64,000 nucleotides of DNA. Source: Pycnococcus provasolii (Eukaryota; Chlorophyta; Pseudoscourfieldiophyceae; Pseudoscourfieldiales). Shown here in pieces: positions 19,340 through 28,215 of the stretch. The notes under the pieces are model-generated. The model searched no databases. It was not told the DNA's origin and saw only the letters and a list, made by a program, of their open reading frames with translations. Location: contig CP150584.1 in NCBI GenBank assembly GCA_049487715.1, forward strand, positions 124,001 through 188,000, written 5' to 3'. Position 1 is the first letter of the stretch, and each line of letters begins with the position of its first letter. Made by a program: the position numbers and the translations under genes.

Positions 19340-20596
19340 ATGAAGCAGTTTTCCATGAACCTTTTGTTCTCCTTTGTTGTCGGCCTCTTGCTGTGCGTGT
19401 GCGATGTTAGCGCCGATGATCGCGTGCTTGGAAATGAGACGGGGACACCTTTGATGCGCAACCAGAACTGTTCACCGAACGCGAAGAACGAATTCGTATT
19501 TAAAGTCAACCCCTACGAGGGCGAGTGGGGGCAGTACGAGGTGGAGAACTGCACAGGCGTCTCGCCGAAGCTTCTCATCAAGAAGGGCGTCACGTACACG
19601 TTGCTGCAGAAGGATAAGAGCAATTGGATGCACCCTCTTGGCCTCGCGTACTACCCAGACGGCGCGCACGGTTTCGGACCGGAACCCGAAGTGCCCGAAC
19701 TGGAGGAGCCAACGCCGGACGACTGCTCAACCGCGAAATTCGCATGCGATCCTGGGGCGGGCGTAAAGGAGGCGCCGCTGTACGGCATCAACGGCGTGTA
19801 CGAAAGCATCGATAACTGGAACGAAGGCAAGGTCAGTGGTCTGGACGTGTACGAGCCGCTCTTCCAGCGCCCGCAGGACCAGTGGGTCGAAGCAGGCGGA
19901 GACGCCGGATACGGCGTCAAAATAACCATCCCAGCAAACAGCAAGACGAAGACGTTCTTCTACTTTTGTCATATCCACGCGGGTATGAGCGGTTACATTG
20001 AAGTAACCGACGCGAACGAGTCCCACAACACGCTCAAGTTGGCTGGCGCCGACGATCTCGGGGATACTTACTATGGAACGCCGAGCGCTGCCTTTGACAA
20101 CAAGTGCGGCACGTTCGACGTGGACCCGTACCACAGCAAGCAGGACGAGTTCTGCAGCAAGCAGGATTTCCTGTGCGACCGCACCGGCTCCGACTTTAGC
20201 AATTGCATGCAAGCTATCAACTGCAAGATGAACTACATGATGCGCGTCAAGGAAGTGGCAGACAACCCGCTCGCAGTCTTCATGCAGCAGATGATTCCGC
20301 ACCATGAGAACGCCGTGCAGATGTCGCGAATCGCCATGAAGCACTCAACAAAGGCCAAGGGCTACGATTCTGAAGTGGAAGATTTGTTGCGTTCTATCGT
20401 GGCGACACAAAATCACCAGATTCAGACCATGAGGACGTGGCTCAAGGACGCACGCCAGCGACGGCGTGGTGTGCTCGCCTCCCAAAATCAGCTAGTGGCT
20501 ACGATAGTCCCCCTAGGCCTGCCCCCATGGGTTCGTCCCTTTCCTTTCCTTGAAAGCCTCCTCTACATCGGTTGCAGCAACCCTACCCTACCCTAG
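19340..20596 (+). CDS. Secreted cupredoxin-DUF305 copper-binding protein
   Basis: A 418-residue protein with a signal peptide (LLFSFVVGLLLCVCDVSA) followed by two copper-type modules. The first is cupredoxin-like, with ligand set H98 (NWMHP) and C210/H213/M216 (FFYFCHIHAGM), the pattern of a type 1 copper site. It carries an inserted acidic segment between strands. The second (about 300-375) is a DUF305 four-helix module with H321/H322 in MQQMIPHHENAVQM and the closing QIQTMRTWL; DUF305 proteins bind copper in bacteria. The protein probably binds or scavenges copper outside the cell or in the secretory pathway. The last ~45 residues (after DARQRRR) look like read-through of intergenic-type sequence, so the true 3' end may be spliced differently. 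Confidence 0.8.
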   Translation: MKQFSMNLLFSFVVGLLLCVCDVSADDRVLGNETGTPLMRNQNCSPNAKNEFVFKVNPYEGEWGQYEVENCTGVSPKLLIKKGVTYTLLQKDKSNWMHPLGLAYYPDGAHGFGPEPEVPELEEPTPDDCSTAKFACDPGAGVKEAPLYGINGVYESIDNWNEGKVSGLDVYEPLFQRPQDQWVEAGGDAGYGVKITIPANSKTKTFFYFCHIHAGMSGYIEVTDANESHNTLKLAGADDLGDTYYGTPSAAFDNKCGTFDVDPYHSKQDEFCSKQDFLCDRTGSDFSNCMQAINCKMNYMMRVKEVADNPLAVFMQQMIPHHENAVQMSRIAMKHSTKAKGYDSEVEDLLRSIVATQNHQIQTMRTWLKDARQRRRGVLASQNQLVATIVPLGLPPWVRPFPFLESLLYIGCSNPTLP

Positions 20597-20640
20597 CCAT
20601 AACCCTAGACAGCAACCCTAACCCTAGTTGCTCACCCCTT
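20574..20640. repeat. Degenerate CCCTAA/CCCTAG tract
   Basis: Several CCCTA(A/G) units (CCCTACCCTACCCTAGCC, AACCCTAACCCTAG) overlap the 3' end of the copper-protein frame and the following spacer. A TACGATAG motif lies just upstream at 20500-20507. Confidence 0.6.
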
Positions 20641-20846
20641 CCTACGCTGTCTCTTCACTCTTCAGGCTGCAAGGCTTCCTGTAACCCTAATCCTACGATA
20701 ACACAAGTCTCTCACCTCACAGGTCTCATACCTTCCAACCCCGACCACACTACTTCAAAGGTTCCCCGACATACATCGTCTTGCCGAGTCCGAACCTGAC
20801 GTGGCAGCAATATTTCTATATGAGGAGTCTGGCTGAAGGTATGCCG

Positions 20847-21035
20847 TCATGACTTGACCAGTTGCGCGTCCACACTGGAGAACTTTGGAGCCAAGGTTGA
20901 TGTGGCTGCCGCGAATCCGCGATCCGTTTTTCGCTCGTCGAGACTCGAGAACGTTTCGCTCGTCGAGAACTGACTCCGGGTTGTGAGATGTTCAGACTTC
21001 AGAGATGAGCATGCATACAGAAAGAACTCACGCAT
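20847..21035 (-). CDS. Possible small protein, 62 residues
   Basis: An ATG-initiated frame with codon use similar to real genes here (TTC, AAG, GAG, CTG and TCG preferred). It is Ser-rich with a hydrophobic N-terminus (MREFFLYACSSLK). No family recognised, and it lies in a repeat-rich spacer, so it may be a gene remnant or chance. Confidence 0.22.
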   Translation of the reverse strand: MREFFLYACSSLKSEHLTTRSQFSTSETFSSLDERKTDRGFAAATSTLAPKFSSVDAQLVKS

Positions 21036-21135
21036 TATTAATACAAAAACGATAAAACGATTAACGAAAAACGAAACAGGGGTCGGAACTGGGATCGAGT
21101 AATAACCCTAGGGTAGATGAACACACAACAAACAT

Positions 21136-21181
21136 CGAAACCCTAACCGTGGATCCGGCGAAACCCTAACCGTGGATCCGG
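21136..21181. repeat. Tandem duplication of a 23-nt unit containing ACCCTAACC
   Basis: Two perfect adjacent copies (21136-21158 and 21159-21181), each containing CGAAACCCTAACC followed by GTGGATCCGG. It shows local duplication of telomere-like sequence. Confidence 0.85.
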
Positions 21182-21683
21182 CGTACTTCCTAATAAGCCC
21201 GTCGTTCCGTTCCATCTCGTCGCTCCAAGGGGGGTCGTTCGAATCGAACTTCCCTTTTGGATTTTGTTTTTGTTTCCGCCTCCGAGGCTCGGGAAAGGTC
21301 GTCGTCTTTTGTCGTGGGCCCACGGTCGGGCGACGTGGTCGGGTGTCCCCCTGGGCGTCCATTTCGCCTCGGGACCCAGGCATTCACCTGAGTTATAATT
21401 AGTGTCTCCTCGACAGTCGACATTTCAGAGGAAACACCGCCGTGCTACCTTAGCAGTCTTTCCCTGTGCCAGTGAAGTGGTTCTTGTTCTGTTCGTCATT
21501 TTTTCAGTCTCTGTCTCATCATTCATCATTGTTGAACAGTTCAAAGTTTGACATTTGCATTTGGCTCCCGGAAGGAATCAATTGCCACTCCTCACAGCTA
21601 AATTCATTTCATTTTTTATTTTTTTTTTCCATTTGGATTCCCGTTTATTTCTTCATTCTTTCGTTTCGTCCTGATACAATACA

Positions 21684-22691
21684 ATGGGTAACTGCTTTGG
21701 ATTCACGTCGTCGTCGTCATCCTCGTCATCATCATCCTCATCCTCTGGTGGTCGCTTTGGAAATTTTACTTCTTCAAATTTTGACTCGTCCTCGGGGTCT
21801 CATTCCGAACCGTGGTACAACTCACGCGCGTCGCCGTCGTCGGAACCAAGACGGTCGCTCTTTGCGCCGCTAACTGGCGCGTCGAGCAGTGCGCGCGCAC
21901 AGGCGAACAAAGATAGACAGGCGGCGTGGGCAAGAACCGGAATGGTCGGAGGAAGAGGAATGGCGCTCATTGTCGTGCCGGAAGCGGCGCTCGACCTAGG
22001 ACCGCGCGCCAAGTCAGTCGACCTCGCGGACAACAAAATATCCACGCTGCCCAACGCAGCGGGAAGCTGGACGAACGCAACGCGTATCGCACTCAGCCAC
22101 AACAGCCTCGACGTTCTACCCGACGCTGTCGTGCGAGGGTGGAGTGCAAACCTGCGAAAACTCCTCGTCGACCGAAACAAACTGCGAGAACTTCCTGACG
22201 TCATTGGAACGCTCGCGAAGCTCGAGGAACTCGACGCGTGCGGGAACGTCGCCGTCTCCATACCGCCGTCAATAGGCCAGCTCACAAAACTACGCGTGCT
22301 ACTCCTCGCGCGCAACCGAATCAAACTACTGCCTGCCGAGCTGTCGACGTGCGCAAGCCTGGAAATTCTTGACGCCGCCGAGAACGAAATTGAGGAAATT
22401 CCCGCGACGTTCGGACAACTACAACGCATGAAACAGCTGAAGTTGAACAGAAATCGCGTCGCGAAAGTACCGCCGCAGGTGCTGACTGGCTGCGCAAATC
22501 TGCACACGCTCGAGCTTCACGACAACCCCATCGACCACGCGACGCTCTCCGCGACAGACGGCTTCTCGGAATTCGAGGCGCGTCGTCGAGAAAAGCACGG
22601 CCGCATCGTCGACGGCGGCGTAATGCTCGGTTCCGCGGGACTCGACGAAGGCGTGGACCGGAGAGCTGAGCGCTTCGTCCCGCACACATAA
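21684..22691 (+). CDS. N-myristoylated leucine-rich repeat protein, LRRC57/PIRL-like
   Basis: A 335-residue protein beginning MGNC, a consensus for N-myristoylation with an adjacent palmitoylatable Cys, so it is probably membrane-anchored on the cytosolic face. A poly-Ser linker encoded by TCG/TCA/TCC repeats follows. About seven leucine-rich repeats occupy residues ~110-290 (for example LRKLLVDRNKLRELPDVIG and LEILDAAENEIEEIPATFG). The C-terminal segment GFSEFEARRREKHGRIVDGG is typical of plant LRR proteins related to LRRC57 and the Ras-group LRRs. These act as scaffolds; no enzymatic role is expected. TGTAA at 22699-22703 may be the polyadenylation signal and abuts the stop of the convergent neighbour. 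Confidence 0.82.
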   Translation: MGNCFGFTSSSSSSSSSSSSSGGRFGNFTSSNFDSSSGSHSEPWYNSRASPSSEPRRSLFAPLTGASSSARAQANKDRQAAWARTGMVGGRGMALIVVPEAALDLGPRAKSVDLADNKISTLPNAAGSWTNATRIALSHNSLDVLPDAVVRGWSANLRKLLVDRNKLRELPDVIGTLAKLEELDACGNVAVSIPPSIGQLTKLRVLLLARNRIKLLPAELSTCASLEILDAAENEIEEIPATFGQLQRMKQLKLNRNRVAKVPPQVLTGCANLHTLELHDNPIDHATLSATDGFSEFEARRREKHGRIVDGGVMLGSAGLDEGVDRRAERFVPHT

Positions 22692-22703
22692 CGCAAAATG
22701 TAA

Positions 22704-23534
22704 TTACACGAGGTATGGACCGTTCAGCGCGAAATAGTTTCCGTGCGTCTTCGGCGTGATGGGTTGCGTTTCCCACCTGTCCGCAGGCAAAGACGCGGCG
22801 ATGACGTTGAGTCGTTTCGAGTTCACTCCGAGGTCGAGGAACCCCACCCGGCTGGCACTTCGCACCTGCACCTCGCACGCGCCACCTTCGCCACTGCTTT
22901 CGACAACCTTGAACTCCATGTCGTCAACGTATCCGTGATTTTTCGACTCGAGCTGCACGTAGAGGTAAGTGCTGTCCGACTTTTGCACTTCGAAGCCACC
23001 GCCGTCGATGTTGTTCGCGCCTGGCTTGTAGCCGCCTATGGCTGCTTTGATGTCCTCAAAGGCTGCCTGACTTCCTCCCGGGCCCGTGTATACCCACCTC
23101 GGTATCAAGTAACTTGAGTAAAGCTCGATGTCCTCGTCTGGTCCGTCGAGTTTCTCGGTAGAAAAGCAGTTCGGCTTCACGCCATCGCATCCCTGCAGCG
23201 TGCCATCCGCCCTCACGCCGAGCTGCAGTGGCGGTCGTCCCGGGTTTGCCTTGTATTTGATATCAGCGACCCGGTTCGCAAAAGCGTGTGCGACGGGAGG
23301 TTGCGCGATCGAGATCGCGCAACCACCAGCCGCAAGCAAGTGTGCGATCCATGTTCGACGCGACGCCAACGCCGATGAAGATGATGATGATGATGATGAA
23401 GACGATGAATCCCGAGCCAACGCACGAAGAACAGGAGTATGACGAGACAAAACAGGCCTAACAGGAGTGCGCACATTGATGCCTGGAGTGACGCGTGGAG
23501 AGACCACCTGTGGAACCATGGCCATGAAAGCCAT
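22704..23534 (-). CDS. Thylakoid-lumen DUF1499 protein
   Basis: A 276-residue protein with a bipartite plastid/lumen leader. A Ser/Arg/Pro-rich transit region with poly-Ser is followed by a twin-arginine-type segment (RRTWIAHLLAAGGCAISIAQPPVAHAFA) ending in a signal-peptidase-like AHA site near residue 84. The mature part has DUF1499 features: LGVRADGTLQGCDGVKPNCFST, the YVQLESKNHGYVDDMEFKVV strand block and VRSASRVGFLDLGVNSKRL. The domain occurs in bacteria and plastids; its biochemical role is not settled. The start at 23534 gives the whole leader. Convergent with the LRR gene, with only 12 nt between stops. Confidence 0.8.
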   Translation of the reverse strand: MAFMAMVPQVVSPRVTPGINVRTPVRPVLSRHTPVLRALARDSSSSSSSSSSSSALASRRTWIAHLLAAGGCAISIAQPPVAHAFANRVADIKYKANPGRPPLQLGVRADGTLQGCDGVKPNCFSTEKLDGPDEDIELYSSYLIPRWVYTGPGGSQAAFEDIKAAIGGYKPGANNIDGGGFEVQKSDSTYLYVQLESKNHGYVDDMEFKVVESSGEGGACEVQVRSASRVGFLDLGVNSKRLNVIAASLPADRWETQPITPKTHGNYFALNGPYLV

Positions 23535-23584
23535 GCTGCTGCTGTGAGTGAGCCTCGGAAACCAGAATGAAATAGGAAAAAATG

Positions 23585-23690
23585 TGAGGCCAGGAAAGGC
23601 CGGAATTCCCCCTAAACCCTAACCCGAACCCTAACCCTAACCCGAACCCTAATCAGAAACCCTAATCAGAAACCCTAATCCGAACTCCTC
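23585..23690. repeat. Degenerate CCCTAA / ACCCTAATCAGAA tract
   Basis: CCCTAAACCCTAACCCGAACCCTAACCC followed by AACCCTAATCAGA repeated twice. It occupies the short divergent promoter between the DUF1499 gene and the GPC1-like gene. Confidence 0.75.
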
Positions 23691-23749
23691 GAGCACGCAC
23701 GTGTCTACGCCACGTGGTGCGCACAGCGTGATTTCGAAAAAACACGAAA

Positions 23750-25831
23750 ATGCCTTTTCCTTTGGCGTCACCTCGCTCGCACGCCTTTGGTTGTGACGAC
23801 TCCGACGACCTGGAGCCTGACGACACTCTCCACTCTCTGCAGGTGACGAAAGTCTCCTCGCAGTCCATGCTTCTTCAGGAGCTTGGGGAGGAGCCTGATG
23901 ACAATGCACGTGGTGGTGGTGACGCGAACATGCGTCCACCTCGACGTCCTCCAGGTGGGGGACACAAAAAACAAAGAAAACAACAACAACTGGCTCACCC
24001 TCCTGACGCCATGGAGCCGTCAGAATCGCCGACGTCTGATCGCATGATGATGAACGACAACGACGCACAATGGAACGAAGAAGACATGGAGTGGGCAGAC
24101 GCGCTCGAAACGAACGGCGACGTCTTCGACCAAGGAGGATTCTCAGAAGACGAGGAACTCACGCTCGCGCAAATGGCTGACAAGCTGCGCACCATGATTA
24201 ATAACCTCGGCAAGCGAGACCCAACCAGCACCTCGTCGGTGCGTCGCGCCGCATCGGCGAAGAATCTTCGCGAACTGCAGGGAAACGCGGTGAGGTATCT
24301 CGCGTCCATGCGAAGAAGGCTCAACGGCGAGCTCAGAACCACCATGCAAACCGTCAAGCAGCAGCCTCGACAAATGATGGAAAATACTGCCAAGCATGTG
24401 CAACGCCACGTCGTGCAGAGGACAAACAGACTTCGAAGACGCATCATCACAGGCGACGCGGACATGCGCGTGCGCGACTACATCAAGGTGCCAAAAACGG
24501 TGCGAGCCATCGATAAGTTCAGCTTCACCATGGGTGTCGTTGGCCTACTCGTCACGGAGGCGGTTCTTCTGCAGGCACCGCAGTACTTCTGGGCATTCTT
24601 CGCGCTCGTCATGCCAACACTTCTCTTCCTTCGCATTTACCTGTACACCAAACAAAAACTGCAGTACTTCATGTACGACTTCTGCTACTACGTGCAGATC
24701 ACGTGCTTCATCAACCTCTTCCTACTACCAGACGAAAGGCTCTTTCTGGTCAACTTTGCTTTCAGCCACGGACCACTTCTCTGGGCAATCATTGCATGGC
24801 GCAACAGCCTCGTCTTCCACTCTCTCGATAAGGTGACGTCCGTTTACATTCACACATTCCCACCTCTCATGACGTGGGCGTGGAGGTGGTACGGGCTGTG
24901 CCGACTTCCTGGAGAGGCGCTCAAGAGAGCAACGCTCCGTGGGCTCGAGGCGTTCACGAGGCAGATTGACTCCGCGCTCGCACAGCACACGGGTGGAAGC
25001 CTGACACGCAAGCTACAGGCAACGTTCGAGGCTGCGCCAAATGCAGTGCAGGATGCCGCACGCGCTAGCCTTCAGATTGGCACCGAACGAAGCCCGTCGT
25101 TCGCGTCGCGTGCCGCCCGTATCGTGTGCACGAACGCGCCATTCGTACCATACTGCAGAGATGGGGGTGCCACCTCCCCCACCACGCGTCAAGTTGCACC
25201 CATGACGCACGCATCGGCAGGCTGGAACGACATGTGGCGTGGGGATCACGACGAGATGTGTCTGTATTCCGCGAGCAAGATTCCCGCATCGTACCTTCTC
25301 TACCCGCTCGCCGGCTACTTTCTCTGGCAGGTGCTTTACCTCATTAAGACGGAAGTAATCGACTCGTCCAAGCTTGCGGCTGATCCGAGCCTTAGCACGA
25401 GCCTTCGGTGGGTCGCGAGCGACAGCCGCATGACGATGCACCGCGTAGGCCTTCGCCTGAGCCGCAAAATGCGCATCATGCGACATGACGAGAACTTCGA
25501 CCCGACCAGTATCAAGACGAAGCTCATCTTCTGCTGGTGGCAGCTCGTGTACACATTCTTCACGTTGCTCCCGGTGATCATTTTCTACCAGAGCTTTTGG
25601 ATTCACACCGCGTTCATGCTCTGGGTGTTTGGCGTGTGCATCCAGAACGGTGCATCGTACTATGTGGAGGTGTACTCGCACAGCTATGAAAAGCTGTACG
25701 GCGAAGCTCCTCAGGGTGGCATGGACCCAGACCAGCGTCCTGAGGATGCGTTGGCTGAGATGACAACGGTCAGCAACGGCGCGCCGGAGACAACGGAGAT
25801 GACAGATGCTACACAAGTCCATGAAGACTAA
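23750..25831 (+). CDS. GPC1: Glycerophosphocholine acyltransferase 1 (GPC1 / DUF2838 family)
   Basis: A 693-residue multi-pass membrane protein. The GPC1 family acylates glycerophosphocholine to lysophosphatidylcholine, a step in phosphatidylcholine remodelling at the ER. The ~250-residue N-terminus is acidic then basic and hydrophilic. The conserved core begins at DKFSFTMGVVGLLV (about 262) and includes QYFMYDFCYYVQITCFINLF, NFAFSHGPLLWAIIAWRNSLVFHSLDKVTS (the family signature) and PPLMTWAWRWYG. After a low-conservation loop of ~120 residues it resumes with YSASKIPASYLLYPLAGYFLWQ, and ends with CIQNGASYYVEVYSHSYEK. About eight membrane segments. The first ATG in frame is used. Confidence 0.92.
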   Translation: MPFPLASPRSHAFGCDDSDDLEPDDTLHSLQVTKVSSQSMLLQELGEEPDDNARGGGDANMRPPRRPPGGGHKKQRKQQQLAHPPDAMEPSESPTSDRMMMNDNDAQWNEEDMEWADALETNGDVFDQGGFSEDEELTLAQMADKLRTMINNLGKRDPTSTSSVRRAASAKNLRELQGNAVRYLASMRRRLNGELRTTMQTVKQQPRQMMENTAKHVQRHVVQRTNRLRRRIITGDADMRVRDYIKVPKTVRAIDKFSFTMGVVGLLVTEAVLLQAPQYFWAFFALVMPTLLFLRIYLYTKQKLQYFMYDFCYYVQITCFINLFLLPDERLFLVNFAFSHGPLLWAIIAWRNSLVFHSLDKVTSVYIHTFPPLMTWAWRWYGLCRLPGEALKRATLRGLEAFTRQIDSALAQHTGGSLTRKLQATFEAAPNAVQDAARASLQIGTERSPSFASRAARIVCTNAPFVPYCRDGGATSPTTRQVAPMTHASAGWNDMWRGDHDEMCLYSASKIPASYLLYPLAGYFLWQVLYLIKTEVIDSSKLAADPSLSTSLRWVASDSRMTMHRVGLRLSRKMRIMRHDENFDPTSIKTKLIFCWWQLVYTFFTLLPVIIFYQSFWIHTAFMLWVFGVCIQNGASYYVEVYSHSYEKLYGEAPQGGMDPDQRPEDALAEMTTVSNGAPETTEMTDATQVHED

Positions 25832-25905
25832 CCACAGATGCATATTTTTTTGTCTTGATTGTTTGTGTTTTGGTAAAAAGTAATGATTTTTTAACACAAT
25901 TAATT

Positions 25906-28215
25906 TCATAGCCTCTCCGTGGTGTTTGCACCACCACCGCCATCCGCGGCAGGTGCCTCCGGCGCGGCGGTCGTGTTCGTGGTATTCGATGCGACTGGCG
26001 GTGCGTCGACCGGTGCGGTCGCACCACCCGGCGGGCCTGGCGTGGGCGGCGGAAAGGGACTATTTGGCGGTGTGGGTGGCGGTGGACTTGGCGGCGGACT
26101 CGGTGGAGGTGGACTTGGCGGCGGTGGGCTCGGCGGCGGGTTGGGTGGTGGCAGTGGATTGGGAGGAGGTGGGGGACTTGGTGGTGGTGGTGGTGGCGGC
26201 GGACTTGGCGGAGGGTTGCCAATCTGCAGATCCATCAGCATGGCAACGGGAAGTGGCTCGCCCATCGAGGCACTCACCGTGATTCCGGAAACGTACAAAT
26301 TGTAAATCCCACCTGGAAGATCCGTCAACGTCAGGTTGGCTGTTAGGTTTGCCGAATATAAGCGACCGAACGTCGTGCAGTTCACCTTTTCCGGGTACAC
26401 AGGAAGTGCTGCCGGCATTGCTTCGAGCAACTCGCGCCTTCGGCGCCCCGATACTTGACTCGTACCACACCAGAATGCAATGCGACTGTTGCTTGAGAAG
26501 TAGTCTGGCTTCGGTTCCATGTGCGGAATTCCCGAGAGAACCAGCGCGTAGGTGAGAGCGGACTCGTGCGTTACGTTGATGGAAAACTCTGCCATTCCAG
26601 GCTGATTTCGCACGACGTCGAGAGATGTTACGCGTATGCGTGGCGGTGGAGGTGGCGGCGGCGGGCTCGGAGGCAGCGGCGGGCTGGGTACATCGGGTGG
26701 CGGCAGAGAAGGCGGCGGGCTCGGCGGCAGAGGCGGCGGTGGCGGACTTGGTACGGGGAATGGCAGGCACATGGCGATATTCTCGACGGGGTTCGCCATG
26801 AAGTCCGCCTCGAGGCTGCACCAGTAGAATGCACCCGTCATGTTGGCGCCTGGCGAGTATTCTGTCGTGCAGTTCGTGTACGTCCGCGGCGGTTCGCCTG
26901 CAATTTTGACGTCGAACGGGAAGTGGCACGCACGTGCCTTGTCAGTTCGAACGCGGTAGTACTGCGGGCTGTTGCACACGATTTTGTTTGCAGCTGGATC
27001 ACTTTCGTAATCCTCGTTCGCCGAGCACCACGCGTAGCGTGGTTCGAGTGGCCGGAAAGAGTCCAGCAGGTCGTCGTCGAACGTGCAGTCGTAGTGCAGC
27101 TTGTCTCCGACGCGGAATGGAAATTTGCAGAGTCTCCCATCTTCCGTGGAGTACGGTGGCAGCGGCGGCGGCGGACTAGGAGGAGGTGGCGACGGGAACG
27201 GGGGTGGCGAGAGCCTTGGCGGCGGCGGTCTCCAGTCGGCTCGTGACGGAGGCGGAGGCGGAGGCGGAGGTGGACTTGGTGGAGGCGGCGAAGCTCGGCT
27301 CGGTGCGTCGGCAACGGCAAGTCCTCCCTGCTGCACGCGCACGTACACAGCCATGATGTTTTCTCTCGCTAGTTCTGCGGCAAATGCGCCTGTTCGTGTT
27401 GCCTTCTCGAGTGCGGAGGACACGACGTTAGCGTCGGCGTTTCCCAACCCGGGAACGAGGTGCGCCGCTCCCGCAATCACGACGTCGTGCACGGACGTCG
27501 ATGCCTGCGCGAGTCTGCGTCGCCTTCGGAGCAGCTTCCTCATTTGGATGGAGGTGACATCGACACCGTCCACGAGCTTTCTCGTGTCGCTCGGAAGAGC
27601 CATGCGAGCTGCACGCGCGACCGCTTCCCTGTCGAGTGACACGGCCTTTTCTGGTGTGTCCGCAACGACGCGCGCGTCGAATATGAACGTCACGGCCAGA
27701 GGTTTTGGCGGCGGCGGCGCTGGCGGCGGTGGCGACGCCGGCGGCGGATCTTTACGGGACAGCACGACGCCGACTGCTGCAGCCGCCGCGCCCAACGTGG
27801 CAAGGAGCATCGCAAGGCAGATGAACGTTCGTTTTGAGAGACGTTTCGGCGGTGTCTCTGTTATATCCTGAGTTGGCTCATACGGCACAACTTCTTTGGA
27901 AGTGAGTCCCTTTGGCAGCGCGGGCACGTCGACGGCTCTGGTGACAGGCTTGAGCGTTGCGAGCTGTTTCTGCTGATGCAAGGCTGTGAAGCTCGATGGT
28001 GACAGCACGGTGACTGCGCCCTTGTTTGGCGTTGTGCCCTTGTTTGCGGCTGCAGATTTGAGTGCCGATTTGGGTGTATTCCTGGATTGCTGCACGTGTG
28101 CGACGTTTTGCCTCGTCGGCGACGTCACGAACGCATTCACGGTAGTGAGCCCAGGCCCTGATGGCCACACGGGTGGTGCAGGCGGCCCCTCCTCCGATGA
28201 CACATATCTCACCAT
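25906..28215 (-). CDS. Pherophorin-like PPSPPP protein with FN2-like modules
   Basis: A 769-residue, probably type II membrane or cell-wall protein. A ~125-residue cytosolic segment precedes one membrane helix (FICLAMLLATLGAAAAAVGVVL). A globular region follows (about 165-300) with an Arg cluster (LLRRRRRLAQ), then a PPSPPPPPP spacer. Two Cys modules follow. The first (about 363-415) fits the fibronectin type II start C-x2-P-F-x-V-x7-C exactly, then WC and a final Cys. The second (about 425-480) has a longer first loop. After another Pro spacer comes a domain near 525-670, then a long terminal (SPPPP)n spacer and a Gly-rich tail. The (SP)n hinges are typical of hydroxyproline-rich matrix glycoproteins of Chlorophyta. 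Convergent with GPC1 (74 nt). Confidence 0.78.
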   Translation of the reverse strand: MVRYVSSEEGPPAPPVWPSGPGLTTVNAFVTSPTRQNVAHVQQSRNTPKSALKSAAANKGTTPNKGAVTVLSPSSFTALHQQKQLATLKPVTRAVDVPALPKGLTSKEVVPYEPTQDITETPPKRLSKRTFICLAMLLATLGAAAAAVGVVLSRKDPPPASPPPPAPPPPKPLAVTFIFDARVVADTPEKAVSLDREAVARAARMALPSDTRKLVDGVDVTSIQMRKLLRRRRRLAQASTSVHDVVIAGAAHLVPGLGNADANVVSSALEKATRTGAFAAELARENIMAVYVRVQQGGLAVADAPSRASPPPPSPPPPPPPPPSRADWRPPPPRLSPPPFPSPPPPSPPPPLPPYSTEDGRLCKFPFRVGDKLHYDCTFDDDLLDSFRPLEPRYAWCSANEDYESDPAANKIVCNSPQYYRVRTDKARACHFPFDVKIAGEPPRTYTNCTTEYSPGANMTGAFYWCSLEADFMANPVENIAMCLPFPVPSPPPPPLPPSPPPSLPPPDVPSPPLPPSPPPPPPPPRIRVTSLDVVRNQPGMAEFSINVTHESALTYALVLSGIPHMEPKPDYFSSNSRIAFWCGTSQVSGRRRRELLEAMPAALPVYPEKVNCTTFGRLYSANLTANLTLTDLPGGIYNLYVSGITVSASMGEPLPVAMLMDLQIGNPPPSPPPPPPPPSPPPPPNPLPPPNPPPSPPPPSPPPPSPPPSPPPPTPPNSPFPPPTPGPPGGATAPVDAPPVASNTTNTTAAPEAPAADGGGGANTTERL

